A stretch of 64,000 nt of DNA, from assembly GCF_043099315.1 (NCBI RefSeq), contig NZ_CP170746.1. One strand, 5' to 3'. Of the stretch, positions 18,373-26,524 are shown piece by piece (position 1 is the stretch's first letter; each line of letters opens with the position of its first letter). The notes beneath the pieces are model-generated. The model worked only from the letters and a program-made list of their open reading frames with translations, did not search any database and was not told the DNA's origin. This stretch comes from Chlorogloeopsis fritschii. Lineage in GTDB: Bacteria; Cyanobacteriota; Cyanobacteriia; Cyanobacteriales; Nostocaceae. The translations under genes were made by a program, and so were the position numbers.

Positions 18373-18753
18373 ATGCCCAAACACACATTATTCGTCTGCA
18401 AATCCTGCCACCGCTCATCTGAAACACGACCAGACAATCCCCCTTTTGATGGCAAGATTTTACTCGACCAACTCAACACTTTATGCACTGAACAATTCCC
18501 AGATAATGAAGTGGAAATCCAGCCTATTGGCTGTTTATGGGCGTGTAATCATGGCTGTGTTGTATCTGTTGTCAGTCCAGATCAACCCACCTATCTCTTC
18601 GTCAATCTCATCCCAGAAGAAAGCGCCGCAGCTTTACTAGAATTTATGCAACTGTATATCAAAAGTGAAAAAGGAAATGTAGTGTGGAAACAGCTTCCTG
18701 AACTGTTAAAATCTGCTATTTTCGCCCAAATCCCACCACAAAATAATTCGTAA
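18373..18753 (+). CDS. DUF1636 family metal-binding protein
   Basis: A 126-residue protein with CKSCHRSS near the N-terminus and a second Cys pair in GCLWACNHGCVV, the pattern of the DUF1636 family, which has a thioredoxin-like ferredoxin appearance and is predicted to bind metal. Its start lies 4 bp after the binding-protein gene, so the pair is co-transcribed and probably works in the same metal or metal-chelate pathway. The function of the family is unproven. Confidence 0.85.
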   Translation: MPKHTLFVCKSCHRSSETRPDNPPFDGKILLDQLNTLCTEQFPDNEVEIQPIGCLWACNHGCVVSVVSPDQPTYLFVNLIPEESAAALLEFMQLYIKSEKGNVVWKQLPELLKSAIFAQIPPQNNS

Positions 18754-18784
18754 TTACCCACTACCTACTAATTGCTAAATTTGA

Positions 18785-19645
18785 TTACAAAACATCTCGC
18801 AATTCTTCAATTGTATTTGCGACAACAATACTACGTAAAATTTCCTGCAACCGCTCTAAATCAGAAATCTGGGCTATTTGGGGCATTAATTCTAAGCCCT
18901 CACTCCCAAATCTCACCTCTAAAATCGTTGCAATATTGGCTAAAAAATTTTCTCTCCTTCCGCGTTCTTCACCAATACGTATACCACGCTGCTCAATTTC
19001 TTGATACCAAGGCGACTCCCGTAAAACAGCCATATCCCACCTCATAATCTCTTGAACTAATGTACTCTCCAGCACAAAGGTCGCAAAAAATGCCAGTACT
19101 GTTTCCAGTTGATCTAACTGTTCATCAGCACGCAAAATCTGTAGTGCTTCTCTAATTGTAGACTCGTTCTCACCTCCTTGAAGAATCGGCACAAAGGGCA
19201 GTAACGAGGGTAACGGTTGATTAAAGACAATATTGACATCAACCTCCCACAAATTAATCACTCGATAATCTTGCCTTGCTTGCAACCCGGCAATATTTGA
19301 GGCGAATCTATCCGGTATTTGCTCATCATTGATTTTCAAGATATTAATTAATACTGGATAAGTCGGTAAATTATATTTTTCTTCTGCTAAGGCTGCATAG
19401 GCACGCATCCGACGTGCCATTTGGGATGAAGGACGCAGTTGTAATTCATTGAGAACTAGAAACTCACCATACTGTTGACTTTCAACACGGATTAAAACAT
19501 CACTTTCTCTACTAATCCATTGAAATTCAGAATCAAGAATTTCCCCAACTTTGATATCAGGTATTTGTGTTACCCATTTCACCCAGTTATCGGGTGCGAG
19601 GCTAATTAACTTTTTGGTACTGACATCTGCGCGTTTTACCATCAT
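18785..19645 (-). CDS. Rpn-like/DUF4351 PD-(D/E)XK nuclease family protein
   Basis: A 286-residue protein of a type that is highly multiplied in filamentous cyanobacteria. The N-terminal half resembles the Rpn/PDDEXK_2 core, with D in the SDVLIRVE strand and an E-x-Q like FLVLNELQLRP. The C-terminus has the DUF4351-like tail (RRENFLANIATILEVRFG...LERLQEILRSIV). Rpn proteins promote RecA-independent recombination; many cyanobacterial copies are uncharacterised. It is convergent with the DUF1636 gene. Confidence 0.75.
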   Translation of the reverse strand: MMVKRADVSTKKLISLAPDNWVKWVTQIPDIKVGEILDSEFQWISRESDVLIRVESQQYGEFLVLNELQLRPSSQMARRMRAYAALAEEKYNLPTYPVLINILKINDEQIPDRFASNIAGLQARQDYRVINLWEVDVNIVFNQPLPSLLPFVPILQGGENESTIREALQILRADEQLDQLETVLAFFATFVLESTLVQEIMRWDMAVLRESPWYQEIEQRGIRIGEERGRRENFLANIATILEVRFGSEGLELMPQIAQISDLERLQEILRSIVVANTIEELRDVL

Positions 19646-20020
19646 TTAACTAAGTCGAGTAAAATACCCAACTCTCAACAAATTCAAATATTTTCAATCA
19701 TCCTAAATCTGTTTTGGCTGAATCACAATGGCAGCTTCTTCTCTTTCTAAAAATCATCTACTACTCTGTCAGAGTAATTTTGCTGGGTTAAAATTCTCCG
19801 CGTCTGGGTTTCACCATGTCCCCGTGTCAGCCTCAACCCGTCATTTTTTGGTTGACAGACCACTACTCCTAGTCATTGCATATATGTGATGGATGATGGG
19901 CAAATTGTCGGGTAGGTTAAGCACGAGGAGTTACTAGCACTTGATGGTATCTATGCCAGTCTGTAGCGCGTACAGTCTAGGATTCATTAACAAGAAAGAT
20001 AGAAGTCACCAAAACCCTTA

Positions 20021-20070
20021 TAGAGACGCGTACGCCGCAGGCGTTCCCGTAGGGTAATTTCGCGTCTCTA
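20021..20070. repeat. TAGAGACGCG palindrome with a second repeat in its loop
   Basis: Arms TAGAGACGCG (20021-20030) and CGCGTCTCTA (20061-20070) equal the arms of the palindrome at 5778-5807, where the loop is ATATAT. Here the loop is 30 bp and contains GCCGCAGGCGTTCCCGTAGGGTA, a sequence related to the family seen at 661-880 and 22373-22405. This is a repeat inside a repeat. Confidence 0.8.
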
Positions 20071-20086
20071 CATCTAGATTCATACT

Positions 20087-20119
20087 AAAAAGTAGAGACG
20101 TGCCATGGCACATCTCTAC
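20087..20119 (-). terminator. Probable ilvD terminator made from a dispersed palindrome
   Basis: GTAGAGACGTGCCA/TGGCACATCTCTAC (20092-20119) is a 28-bp palindrome with one mismatch. On the minus strand it is followed by TTTTT (20091-20087), so a transcript leaving ilvD at 20132 would form a hairpin plus U-run. It belongs to the same family as 5778-5807. Confidence 0.5.
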
Positions 20120-20131
20120 AAAAATCTAAAA

Positions 20132-21817
20132 CTAAAATAAATCCAAATCCGTTACCGCACCCAAACTGCTAGAAGACACCAACTTGGCATACTTCGCCAA
20201 CACACCCTTAGTGTAACGAGGTGGGCGGGGTTGCCAACTTTGACGGCGACGAGCTAATTCTTGATCAGATACGTGCAACTGCAACGAGCGGGTATGGGCA
20301 TCAATGGTGATGGTGTCACCTTCTTCTACTAAAGCGATCGCACCTCCAACTGCTGCTTCTGGTGCAACGTGCCCTACTACCATGCCGTAAGTACCGCCAG
20401 AGAAGCGCCCATCGGTAATTAATCCGACAGAATCACCCAAGCCAGCCCCGATGATTGCCGAGGTGGGAGCTAGCATTTCCCGCATACCGGGGCCTCCTTT
20501 TGGCCCTTCGTAGCGGATAATGATTACATCACCAGCGTTGATTTTCTTAGCCAAAATCGCATCTAAGCAAGATTCTTCGGATTCAAATACTCTTGCCGGG
20601 CCAGTAATTTTTGGTACTTTTACGCCAGTAATTTTTGCTACTGCCCCTTCCGTTGCCAAATTACCTTTGAGGATGGCTAGGTGTCCTTGAGGATACATTG
20701 GGTTCTGCCAAGGACGGATGACATCTTGGTGTGGTGATGGTTCCTCTGGCACATTTGCTAGAACTTCGGCAATTGTTTGACCGGAAATTGTTAAACAATC
20801 TCCGTGTAATAAATCGTGCACTAGTAGCATTTTCATCACTTGAGGAATACCACCAGCCTTGTGTAAATCCGTAGCTACATACCTACCACTAGGTTTTAAA
20901 TCGCACAAAACTGGAACACGGGCGCGAATCGCTTCAAAGTCATCAAGGCAAAGTTCGACACCAGCAGCGCGAGCGATCGCCAAAAAATGCAATACGGCAT
21001 TTGTGGAACCACCTACTGCCATAATTACCGAAATCGCATTTTCGATTGATTTGCGAGTGATAATTTGACGAGGTAAAATTTGCTTGCGAATTGCTTCCAC
21101 TAATACGAATGCCGATTTTTCCGTACTATCGGCTTTTTCTTCATCTTCAGCTGCCATTGTTGAGGAGTAGGGCAAACTCATCCCCATCGCCTCAAACGCA
21201 GAAGACATAGTGTTAGCTGTGTACATTCCCCCACAGGAGCCAGCACCGGGGCAAGCGCTACGCTCAACTTCCAAAAGTTCATTTTCGTCTATTTTCCCGG
21301 CGCTATATTCTCCCACAGCTTCAAAAGAACTGACAACGGTTAAATCGCGTCCTTTGTAATGTCCAGGTTTAATCGTACCACCGTAAACAAAAATCGCGGG
21401 GATGTTCATGCGGGCGATCGCTAGCATTGCGCCTGGCATATTTTTATCACAGCCACCAATGGCTAGCACTCCATCCATGCTTTGCCCGTTGCAGGCGGTT
21501 TCTATCGAATCGGCAATTACTTCGCGCGACACCAAGGAGTATTTCATCCCCTCAGTTCCCATTGAAATGCCATCGCTGATTGTAATTGTGCCAAATAGCT
21601 GCGGCATTGCTCCAGCATCCCTAACACCAATTTCAGCCCTTTGCGCTAGTTTGTTAATACCCATATTGCAAGGGGTGATGGTGCTGTAACCGTTGGCAAT
21701 ACCAACAATTGGTTTAATGAAATCCTCATCTTTAAAACCAACAGCACGGAGCATAGCGCGATTAGGCGATCGCTGCACTCCTTGGGTGACAACTTTACTT
21801 CTAAAATTTTCTGACAT
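20132..21817 (-). CDS. ilvD: Dihydroxy-acid dehydratase
   Basis: A full-length 561-residue IlvD, the iron-sulfur enzyme that makes 2-keto acids for isoleucine and valine. Cluster and metal motifs are visible: IGGCDKNMPGA, CPGAGSCGGMYTANTMS, and the C-terminal IITDGRFSGGTYGMVVGHVAPEAA. It is a single gene here, with no other ilv gene nearby. The start at MSENFRSKVVTQG fits relatives; an ATG at 21837 opens a different frame. Its downstream hairpin is described separately. Confidence 0.97.
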   Translation of the reverse strand: MSENFRSKVVTQGVQRSPNRAMLRAVGFKDEDFIKPIVGIANGYSTITPCNMGINKLAQRAEIGVRDAGAMPQLFGTITISDGISMGTEGMKYSLVSREVIADSIETACNGQSMDGVLAIGGCDKNMPGAMLAIARMNIPAIFVYGGTIKPGHYKGRDLTVVSSFEAVGEYSAGKIDENELLEVERSACPGAGSCGGMYTANTMSSAFEAMGMSLPYSSTMAAEDEEKADSTEKSAFVLVEAIRKQILPRQIITRKSIENAISVIMAVGGSTNAVLHFLAIARAAGVELCLDDFEAIRARVPVLCDLKPSGRYVATDLHKAGGIPQVMKMLLVHDLLHGDCLTISGQTIAEVLANVPEEPSPHQDVIRPWQNPMYPQGHLAILKGNLATEGAVAKITGVKVPKITGPARVFESEESCLDAILAKKINAGDVIIIRYEGPKGGPGMREMLAPTSAIIGAGLGDSVGLITDGRFSGGTYGMVVGHVAPEAAVGGAIALVEEGDTITIDAHTRSLQLHVSDQELARRRQSWQPRPPRYTKGVLAKYAKLVSSSSLGAVTDLDLF

Positions 21818-22043
21818 TTTGATTTCCTCAGTGCCACGATCTTGGTTGTGGCAAATCTCCTCTCTGAATTAAATGCGGCAGGAAGAAGGCAGTATTAGAT
21901 TCGGCTGTGGGCTGTGCCATAAAGTTTGTGGCATTAGCAGTTGCGAGCCAGGTGTTTAATTTTCTGCCATTCTTTGGACTCCTAAAATACTCTTGTATGA
22001 GCATCATAAAGTAGAGATTTTACAGATGTCCAATATATATTTA

Positions 22044-22187
22044 TTGATAATTGAAACTTTTAAAATATCAAATTTATGTAACTGTGACATCTGCGTTACT
22101 TTATTGCCGTAACGGAGAAATGAAGTGGGTTTTTCATTATGGTAGACCAATGGTAGAGTCTCAAATCTTGACTCTACCATTTTTTTG
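22044..22187 (+). ncRNA. Candidate small RNA ending at a strong terminator
   Basis: The terminator at 22150-22187 has no plausible coding gene before it on the plus strand. Upstream there is a second hairpin, CGTTAC/GTAACG (about 22093-22113), and a possible TTGATA or TTGAAA -35 region (22044-22056), though no convincing -10 box. The hairpin plus terminator layout is what a short regulatory RNA gene looks like. I do not recognise it as Yfr1, 6S or another known RNA; the 5' end is a guess. Confidence 0.3.
22150..22187 (+). terminator. Strong intrinsic terminator with no gene before it
   Basis: A perfect 11-bp stem, ATGGTAGAGTC (22150-22160) and GACTCTACCAT (22170-22180), with a 9-base loop, followed by seven T. 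The T-run is on the plus strand only, so it is directional. Confidence 0.75.
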
Positions 22188-22372
22188 TTCTGAATTTATA
22201 TCTCGGATAGGTATATTGATTGTTTCAAAATATCAGAAACGTTACATCAGTTAAATCAGTTACCAGTAAACAGTGAACAGTAAACAACAGAAGTCAGGAG
22301 CCAGAAGCCAGAATCCAGAAGAAAGAATAATTTCACTGACTTTTAAATTCTAAATTTTAAATTCTGACTACT

Positions 22373-22405
22373 GTAGACGCCCAGAGGGCGGCTTCCCGTA
22401 GGGTA
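22373..22405. repeat. GTAGACGCC...CCCGTAGGGTA repeat copy
   Basis: GTAGACGCCCAGAGGGCGGC followed by TTCCCGTAGGGTA. It matches the core at about 809-844 (GTAGACGCCTGAAAGGCGGC) and shares CGTAGGGTA with the insert at 20031-20060. Confidence 0.7.
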
Positions 22406-22444
22406 TTGTGGATTCTGTTTTGATAACTGATAACTGATAACTGT

Positions 22445-22864
22445 TTACTCGTGAATTGTGCCATCTGGCATGATTGCACCTTGCAGCAGGGTTCCGTTGA
22501 GATATGCTCCGTACAAATTTGCTCCCTGTAAGTTAGCAGCGGTGAAATCAGCATCTATTAAGTCTGCCATCTTCAGATGTGCACCGTCGAGAATCGCTCC
22601 TGTAAGCTTTGCCTCGTAAAGATTTGCTCCACTTAGGTTAGCACCTGTAAGATTAGCACCTGTAAGATTAGCACCATTTAGAGAAGCTTCTTTGAGATTA
22701 ACTCCCTCTAAGTTGGCTTGACTCAAATCAACTTCGCTTAGAGATGCTCCTTGTAAATTCGCTCCACTCAGATCTACTCCATACAAATAACCACCAATAA
22801 GGTTAGCGCCTTTAAAATTTCTCTCTCCTGCTTTGTAGCGTATGAGAAGTTCATCTACATCCAT
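22445..22864 (-). CDS. Pentapeptide-repeat protein
   Basis: A 139-residue protein made almost wholly of A(D/N)LXX pentapeptides: GANLIGGYLYGVDLSGANLQ, then LEGVNL, GANLTGANLTGANLSGANL and so on, about 20 units. Such sequences fold as a right-handed quadrilateral beta-helix. Residues 1-17 (MDVDELLIRYKAGERNF) are a cap common to cyanobacterial members. No signal peptide, so it is cytosolic. Function is unknown; some members mimic DNA and bind gyrase, but most cyanobacterial ones are unassigned. Confidence 0.92.
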   Translation of the reverse strand: MDVDELLIRYKAGERNFKGANLIGGYLYGVDLSGANLQGASLSEVDLSQANLEGVNLKEASLNGANLTGANLTGANLSGANLYEAKLTGAILDGAHLKMADLIDADFTAANLQGANLYGAYLNGTLLQGAIMPDGTIHE

Positions 22865-23230
22865 TGCGATCGCTTCAAAACTCCTTTATTTAGTGTGGCT
22901 CACATCACAAAATGTATCAGTTATTTGCGTTACTTAATAATTTTGCTAGACACACTATGATGTTTGATTAGTAATTTATCAATTAGGGAAAAGGATTGGG
23001 GATTGGTCATTAGTCATTAGTCATTTGTCATTAGTCATTAGTAGGGGAGGCAGCGCGTTGCCGGGGTTCCCCCGGTTGTAGCGACTGCCGTGCGGGTTTA
23101 TTTATATATTTCGTCATCCCAGAGATATTTTTGTTAAAACCCGCCCGTACAGGGGTTAGTAGTTAGTGGTTATTTGTTTACTACTCCTCTGCTCCTCTCC
23201 CCCTCCCCTTGTCCCCTCCCTCCTCTTCCC
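22865..23230. other. Intergenic with TCATTAG heptamers and a G+C-rich repeat
   Basis: Contains a heptamer array of about five TCATTAG-type units (23006-23042), then a G+C-rich hairpin repeat (GCCGGGGTTCCCCCGGTTG, about 23058-23080). GCGGGTTT (about 23093) and AAACCCGC (about 23136) may be its outer arms. C/T-rich low-complexity DNA follows up to the tenA stop. No gene seen. Confidence 0.6.
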
Positions 23231-23857
23231 CTATCCCCTAACTTCCCATGCCGCTTGAAAAAAATCTCGCTCACACAACATCGCATAACGGTAAGTTGAG
23301 TCAGTTAAGGCAGAAGTAGTTGCATAGCGTTCCACTAAGCTTTCTAATTCTTGTGCCAGCGACTGAAAATCACCGTTACTGTAAGTGCGAATCCAGTCTG
23401 CATACTGATGATTGGGAATGCCATCTTGAGCTAACTGTTCTCCTAAAAAGGCATAAAGACGCATACAAGGAGACATAGCCGCAGCAGTTAAACCCACATC
23501 TTGCCCCCAGGCAGTAGCTAACAAAAAATCTGTATAGCGACGAGTCGCGGCTCCTATTTCTGTAGAGCGCAAATTCACATTCCACTTAGCTGCGTAGCTT
23601 TCATGCAGCCATAGTTCTTGCAGCACACCTCCAGCTAAATAGTGAAACGTATTAAATCCTTCCCAGTCTGGGGCTTTAGCAGCAGCGATACTGTAGGCAC
23701 GGGCAAAGGCTTCTAGAAAAAATGCATCTTGTCCTACATAGTAGGCAAATTTATATGGTGCCAGAGTACCACTAGCAATACCTTGGACGAAGGGATGCAC
23801 TAGACAAGCTTGTGCTAGTTCTTGATTTGCTTCCCACAATTGGTTAGAAATAGTCAT
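23231..23857 (-). CDS. tenA: TenA family protein, Cys-type (thiaminase II/aminopyrimidine aminohydrolase)
   Basis: A 208-residue all-helical TenA. The key residues of the classical TenA_C group are present: D44 in YYVGQDAFFL, catalytic Cys131 in MSPCMRLY, and E196 in CERDFFQ. Such enzymes hydrolyse aminopyrimidines released from damaged thiamin so that the pyrimidine can be salvaged. I saw no TPP riboswitch-like sequence in the 140 bp upstream, which is low-complexity C/T-rich DNA, and no thi gene is adjacent. A second, Cys-less TenA homologue is encoded at 56513-57139. Confidence 0.88.
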   Translation of the reverse strand: MTISNQLWEANQELAQACLVHPFVQGIASGTLAPYKFAYYVGQDAFFLEAFARAYSIAAAKAPDWEGFNTFHYLAGGVLQELWLHESYAAKWNVNLRSTEIGAATRRYTDFLLATAWGQDVGLTAAAMSPCMRLYAFLGEQLAQDGIPNHQYADWIRTYSNGDFQSLAQELESLVERYATTSALTDSTYRYAMLCERDFFQAAWEVRG

Positions 23858-23997
23858 TGGTTAGCGGTTAGTTGTTTACTATTCTCCTTGTCTCCCCACG
23901 CCAGTCGTCTCAATGGGGGGAAACCCCCGCACGCCGCTGGCTCCTCTCCTTGTCCCCCTGTCTTTCCATCTCCCCTGCCCCTCTTCCCTTTCTCCTC

Positions 23998-24768
23998 CTA
24001 AAAGGGCGTGAGCTGAAGAAACAGTGAAGTAATACCTCCCAAAAAGTCCATAAAATTTGGTTTACCACGATCTACCTGGGCTGTCTGGGGTGTTTGCAGT
24101 TCTTTAATAAAAGCTTGTGCTGTTTGTATGCCCTCGTTGTTTTTTTGGTTTGTAAATAATTTTTCGGCAGTCTGGGCGTCTTGAAAAGCGCCTTGTCTGT
24201 CAAATAGTTGGTAGCGAGCGACACCACGAGCTAGGTAAACGAGAGCATAGTCTGGCTTGAGGGCGATCGCTTGATTAAAATAGTCTATGGCTTGATGGTA
24301 GTTACCTTTTTGTGCTTCTGCGACGCCCCAGGCATAAAATTCTTCTGGTTTGGCAATTTGCGATGGTATCCCCAAGGCACCTTGTAAGTTAGCGCCATTG
24401 AGGTTTACACCTGTCATTTCTGCATTTACTAAATAAGTACTTCTCAAATCTGCACCCGCCAGAGTTGCCCCATTCAACTTTGCCCCACTTAGGTTGGCAC
24501 CAAATAATCCTGCACCCTTTAAATTGGCGTTACTTAAGTCAGCACCACTGAGGTTTGCACGACTGAGGTTTGCACCTGTAAGATTAGCTCCATTCAAATT
24601 CGCATTACTTAAGTCAGCCATCACCAAGCCAGCACCACTGAGGTCACAATCGTGACATTGTTTGTTTGCTAGCAATTGTCTAATATGTTCCGAGTTAGCA
24701 GCTACAGCAGTTTGAATGATGTTGATTGTAGTTAGAAACGCGGCTATTGCTATAATTTTGTTTCTCAT
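23998..24768 (-). CDS. Exported pentapeptide-repeat protein with TPR-like C-terminus
   Basis: A 256-residue protein with a signal peptide (MRNKIIAIAAFLTTINII, cleavage near AVAA). A segment with CHDCDLSGAGL follows, then about 14 pentapeptide units (residues 42-125), and a tetratricopeptide-like module (YAWGVAEAQKGNYHQAIDYFNQAI, LVYLARGVARYQLFDRQGAFQDA). The N-terminal NKQCHDCDLSGA cap recurs in many cyanobacterial exported pentapeptide proteins. The mix of beta-helix and TPR suggests a periplasmic protein-interaction scaffold (inference). It is separated from tenA by 140 bp. Confidence 0.88.
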   Translation of the reverse strand: MRNKIIAIAAFLTTINIIQTAVAANSEHIRQLLANKQCHDCDLSGAGLVMADLSNANLNGANLTGANLSRANLSGADLSNANLKGAGLFGANLSGAKLNGATLAGADLRSTYLVNAEMTGVNLNGANLQGALGIPSQIAKPEEFYAWGVAEAQKGNYHQAIDYFNQAIALKPDYALVYLARGVARYQLFDRQGAFQDAQTAEKLFTNQKNNEGIQTAQAFIKELQTPQTAQVDRGKPNFMDFLGGITSLFLQLTPF

Positions 24769-24979
24769 AATCGGTGTAGTAATATCTGCGGTATGTACTG
24801 AATAGTTAATCTAGCTGTAGACACATTTATACCTCAGCTTCATTTTTCTGGCATTAACTGTAAACTTCATACCTCAATTCAGCAACACCAGAATTTTTTT
24901 CGGTGCTGCTGTTCTACAAGTTCAGGAGCTATTAATCTAGATTTGGTAGTCTTGAGTGTTACTTACACAAATTTAAAGA

Positions 24980-25087
24980 ATGGATAACGACCTTGTTTTT
25001 TTTCTGATTGGCATTGTTGTTCTTGTACTGTATCTGGTTTTCTCAGCTTTAACTGAGATGGGTACTAAACTACCTTGGAAAAAGTAG
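24980..25087 (+). CDS. Small single-pass membrane protein (35 aa)
   Basis: ATG at 24980 opens a 35-codon frame with MDNDLVFFLIG, one clear hydrophobic helix (residues 5-23), then LTEMGTKLPWKK and TAG at 25085-25087. The acidic N-terminus, single transmembrane helix and basic C-terminal end look like a genuine small membrane protein of the size of photosystem or cytochrome b6f subunits, but it does not match PetN, PetM, PsbM, PsaM or Ycf12 as I know them. No strong ribosome-binding site is visible. It is too short for ordinary gene callers. Confidence 0.45.
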   Translation: MDNDLVFFLIGIVVLVLYLVFSALTEMGTKLPWKK

Positions 25088-25729
25088 CTGCTGTAGGGGC
25101 AAAAATTAAGCGATCGCTCATCCTAGAGGTAATTTTCAGGGCAGTAATCTGCCCGCTTTCAGCCTAATCCCCAGTACCCAATCACTAGTCCCCAGCCCCT
25201 TTTACTTTTGCACTTTGCACAATAGTGGTATGATTTGGTTTATTAAATAACGATATTTATAATTTACAGCTAATATTTCATCCTCAAAATTAGCAAGAGT
25301 AAATTATTTTCTTTTCCATAAAAATGTGAATAATTTTCTCCCTTCACAAAAAGATTTTTATCTTTAAATAAATAATATAGCGCAGAGCAGAATAGATTGA
25401 AAGTTTGTAAACAAATTGTGTAAAATCATATCTTTTTTTTCATAAAAAATAGCAAAACAATCAGTATAATTACTGTTATTTATGCTTTGATAATAGTTAT
25501 TAGACATTCAAAAATACATCAAGTAATCAGAGTGGCAACAGAGCTATAGCAGTAATCTAGTTTGTCTAAAATTATTTTGTTGCCAATTTCTCCACTCCTT
25601 AAAAAGTAGATCTACGAATATTTTTCTAACATCAGGGTTTTGGGTAAATAGCAGATAAAGCATCAAATATACCCAGGTAGTATTGGCTTTGCAAATTATA
25701 TATTCAATGCACAATTTGGAGGTGCTTCA
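25088..25729. other. Intergenic, A+T-rich, no gene seen
   Basis: A 640-bp stretch, very A+T-rich from 25240 on. One HIP1 octamer lies at about 25110 and a GGGCAG/CTGCCC hairpin nearby. The end carries TTGGAGGTG (about 25718-25726), a good ribosome-binding site for the next gene. Confidence 0.5.
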
Positions 25730-26392
25730 ATGAGTTATTTAACTACCCTAAATAACTTCAAGAAAGTCATGGCGTTAAGCACATTTTTCTCTATTGTTAC
25801 TTGTTTAGCTCCAGAATCTGTTCTAGCGACACCCTACTTAAATTACACTTTTGTTACCAATGAAGGAAAAAGTAACTTAACTTTTGTTCTAAATACTTCT
25901 GTGAAAGATTCACACTCCTCATCTGAAAGAGGCTTTTATCCGAGAGCTATTATTAAAGCTCAACATATATGTGTGGAAGAAGTAAATGATTTATGTTCTG
26001 GTACTAGTAAGTTTAAACCAGGTAATATTAAAGCTACTCGCATATCTGAATCTGATATAACTAGACAAGGAAATGAATCACTTGATTCTAGCTGGGTTGG
26101 AGGTACTAAATATCATGTTAGTTTACAAGAAATAAGTACTGCGACTAAGCTGCAATTTATAGTTTATAGCAAATATAAAGATGAAATAGGTGATTTACCC
26201 AGTGGTGGATTTAATGGACTTGTATCAATAGCGGTAAACGATGAAAGCTTTACTTTTCCTACAGAGGGCTTGATAGTAAATGCTGTTCCAGAAAGTACTC
26301 CAGAAGATAATATATCTAATCTATTGGGCATTGGAGCTATAGGTTCAGTGCTATTCCTCAAACGCAGAAATGCTTCTAAAAAGCACCAATAA
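25730..26392 (+). CDS. PEP-CTERM-like exported protein
   Basis: A 220-residue secreted protein: signal peptide ending near SVLATP (residues 1-35), a beta-rich middle part with one likely disulfide pair (C in QHICVEE and LCSGT), and a C-terminal tail of the PEP-CTERM type, VPESTPEDN, then a hydrophobic helix (ISNLLGIGAIGSVLFL) and KRRNASKK. The motif is VPEST instead of the canonical VPEP, so sorting by exosortase is likely but not certain. Strong ribosome-binding site GGAGGTG. The protein itself is not recognised. Convergent with the glycosyltransferase operon. Confidence 0.75.
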   Translation: MSYLTTLNNFKKVMALSTFFSIVTCLAPESVLATPYLNYTFVTNEGKSNLTFVLNTSVKDSHSSSERGFYPRAIIKAQHICVEEVNDLCSGTSKFKPGNIKATRISESDITRQGNESLDSSWVGGTKYHVSLQEISTATKLQFIVYSKYKDEIGDLPSGGFNGLVSIAVNDESFTFPTEGLIVNAVPESTPEDNISNLLGIGAIGSVLFLKRRNASKKHQ

Positions 26393-26434
26393 ATTCTAAC
26401 TAACTTTTTGGGAGAGGGAACATTCATAGGGTGT

Positions 26435-26460
26435 AGGGGAACCACCACAGTGGCTCCCTT
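26435..26460 (+). terminator. Possible terminator between convergent genes
   Basis: AGGGGAACCAC/GTGGCTCCCTT forms an 11-position stem (one mismatch, one G-T) with a CACA loop. A short T-run follows ten bases later on the plus strand, which weakens the call. Confidence 0.35.
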
Positions 26461-26524
26461 ATACTCTGCTTTTTGTAAATAGGAAATAGAAATAAGCTGA
26501 TTATTCTAACCTTACCCTATTTAC

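Larger units (their letters stand above)
19646..20131. other. Intergenic with nested repeats
   Basis: A 486-bp spacer between the start of the Rpn-like gene and the end of ilvD. Its first 370 bp show no clear structure; the last 110 bp hold two members of the TAGAGACG palindrome family, one of them carrying an inserted repeat. Confidence 0.6.
21838..22444. other. Intergenic with orphan terminator, heptamer repeats and dispersed repeat
   Basis: About 600 bp upstream of ilvD. It contains a strong plus-strand terminator (22150-22187), heptamer-like short arrays (AGTAAAC/AGTGAAC about 22264-22285, AGCCAGA about 22296-22316, TGATAAC x3 at 22421-22441), and a GTAGACGCC repeat copy (22373-22405). 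A 67-codon frame across the terminator is judged spurious. Confidence 0.6.

Noticed and set aside
22051..22254. 67-codon open frame on the plus strand
   Set aside because: It runs through a strong intrinsic terminator and has no ribosome-binding site or recognisable sequence.
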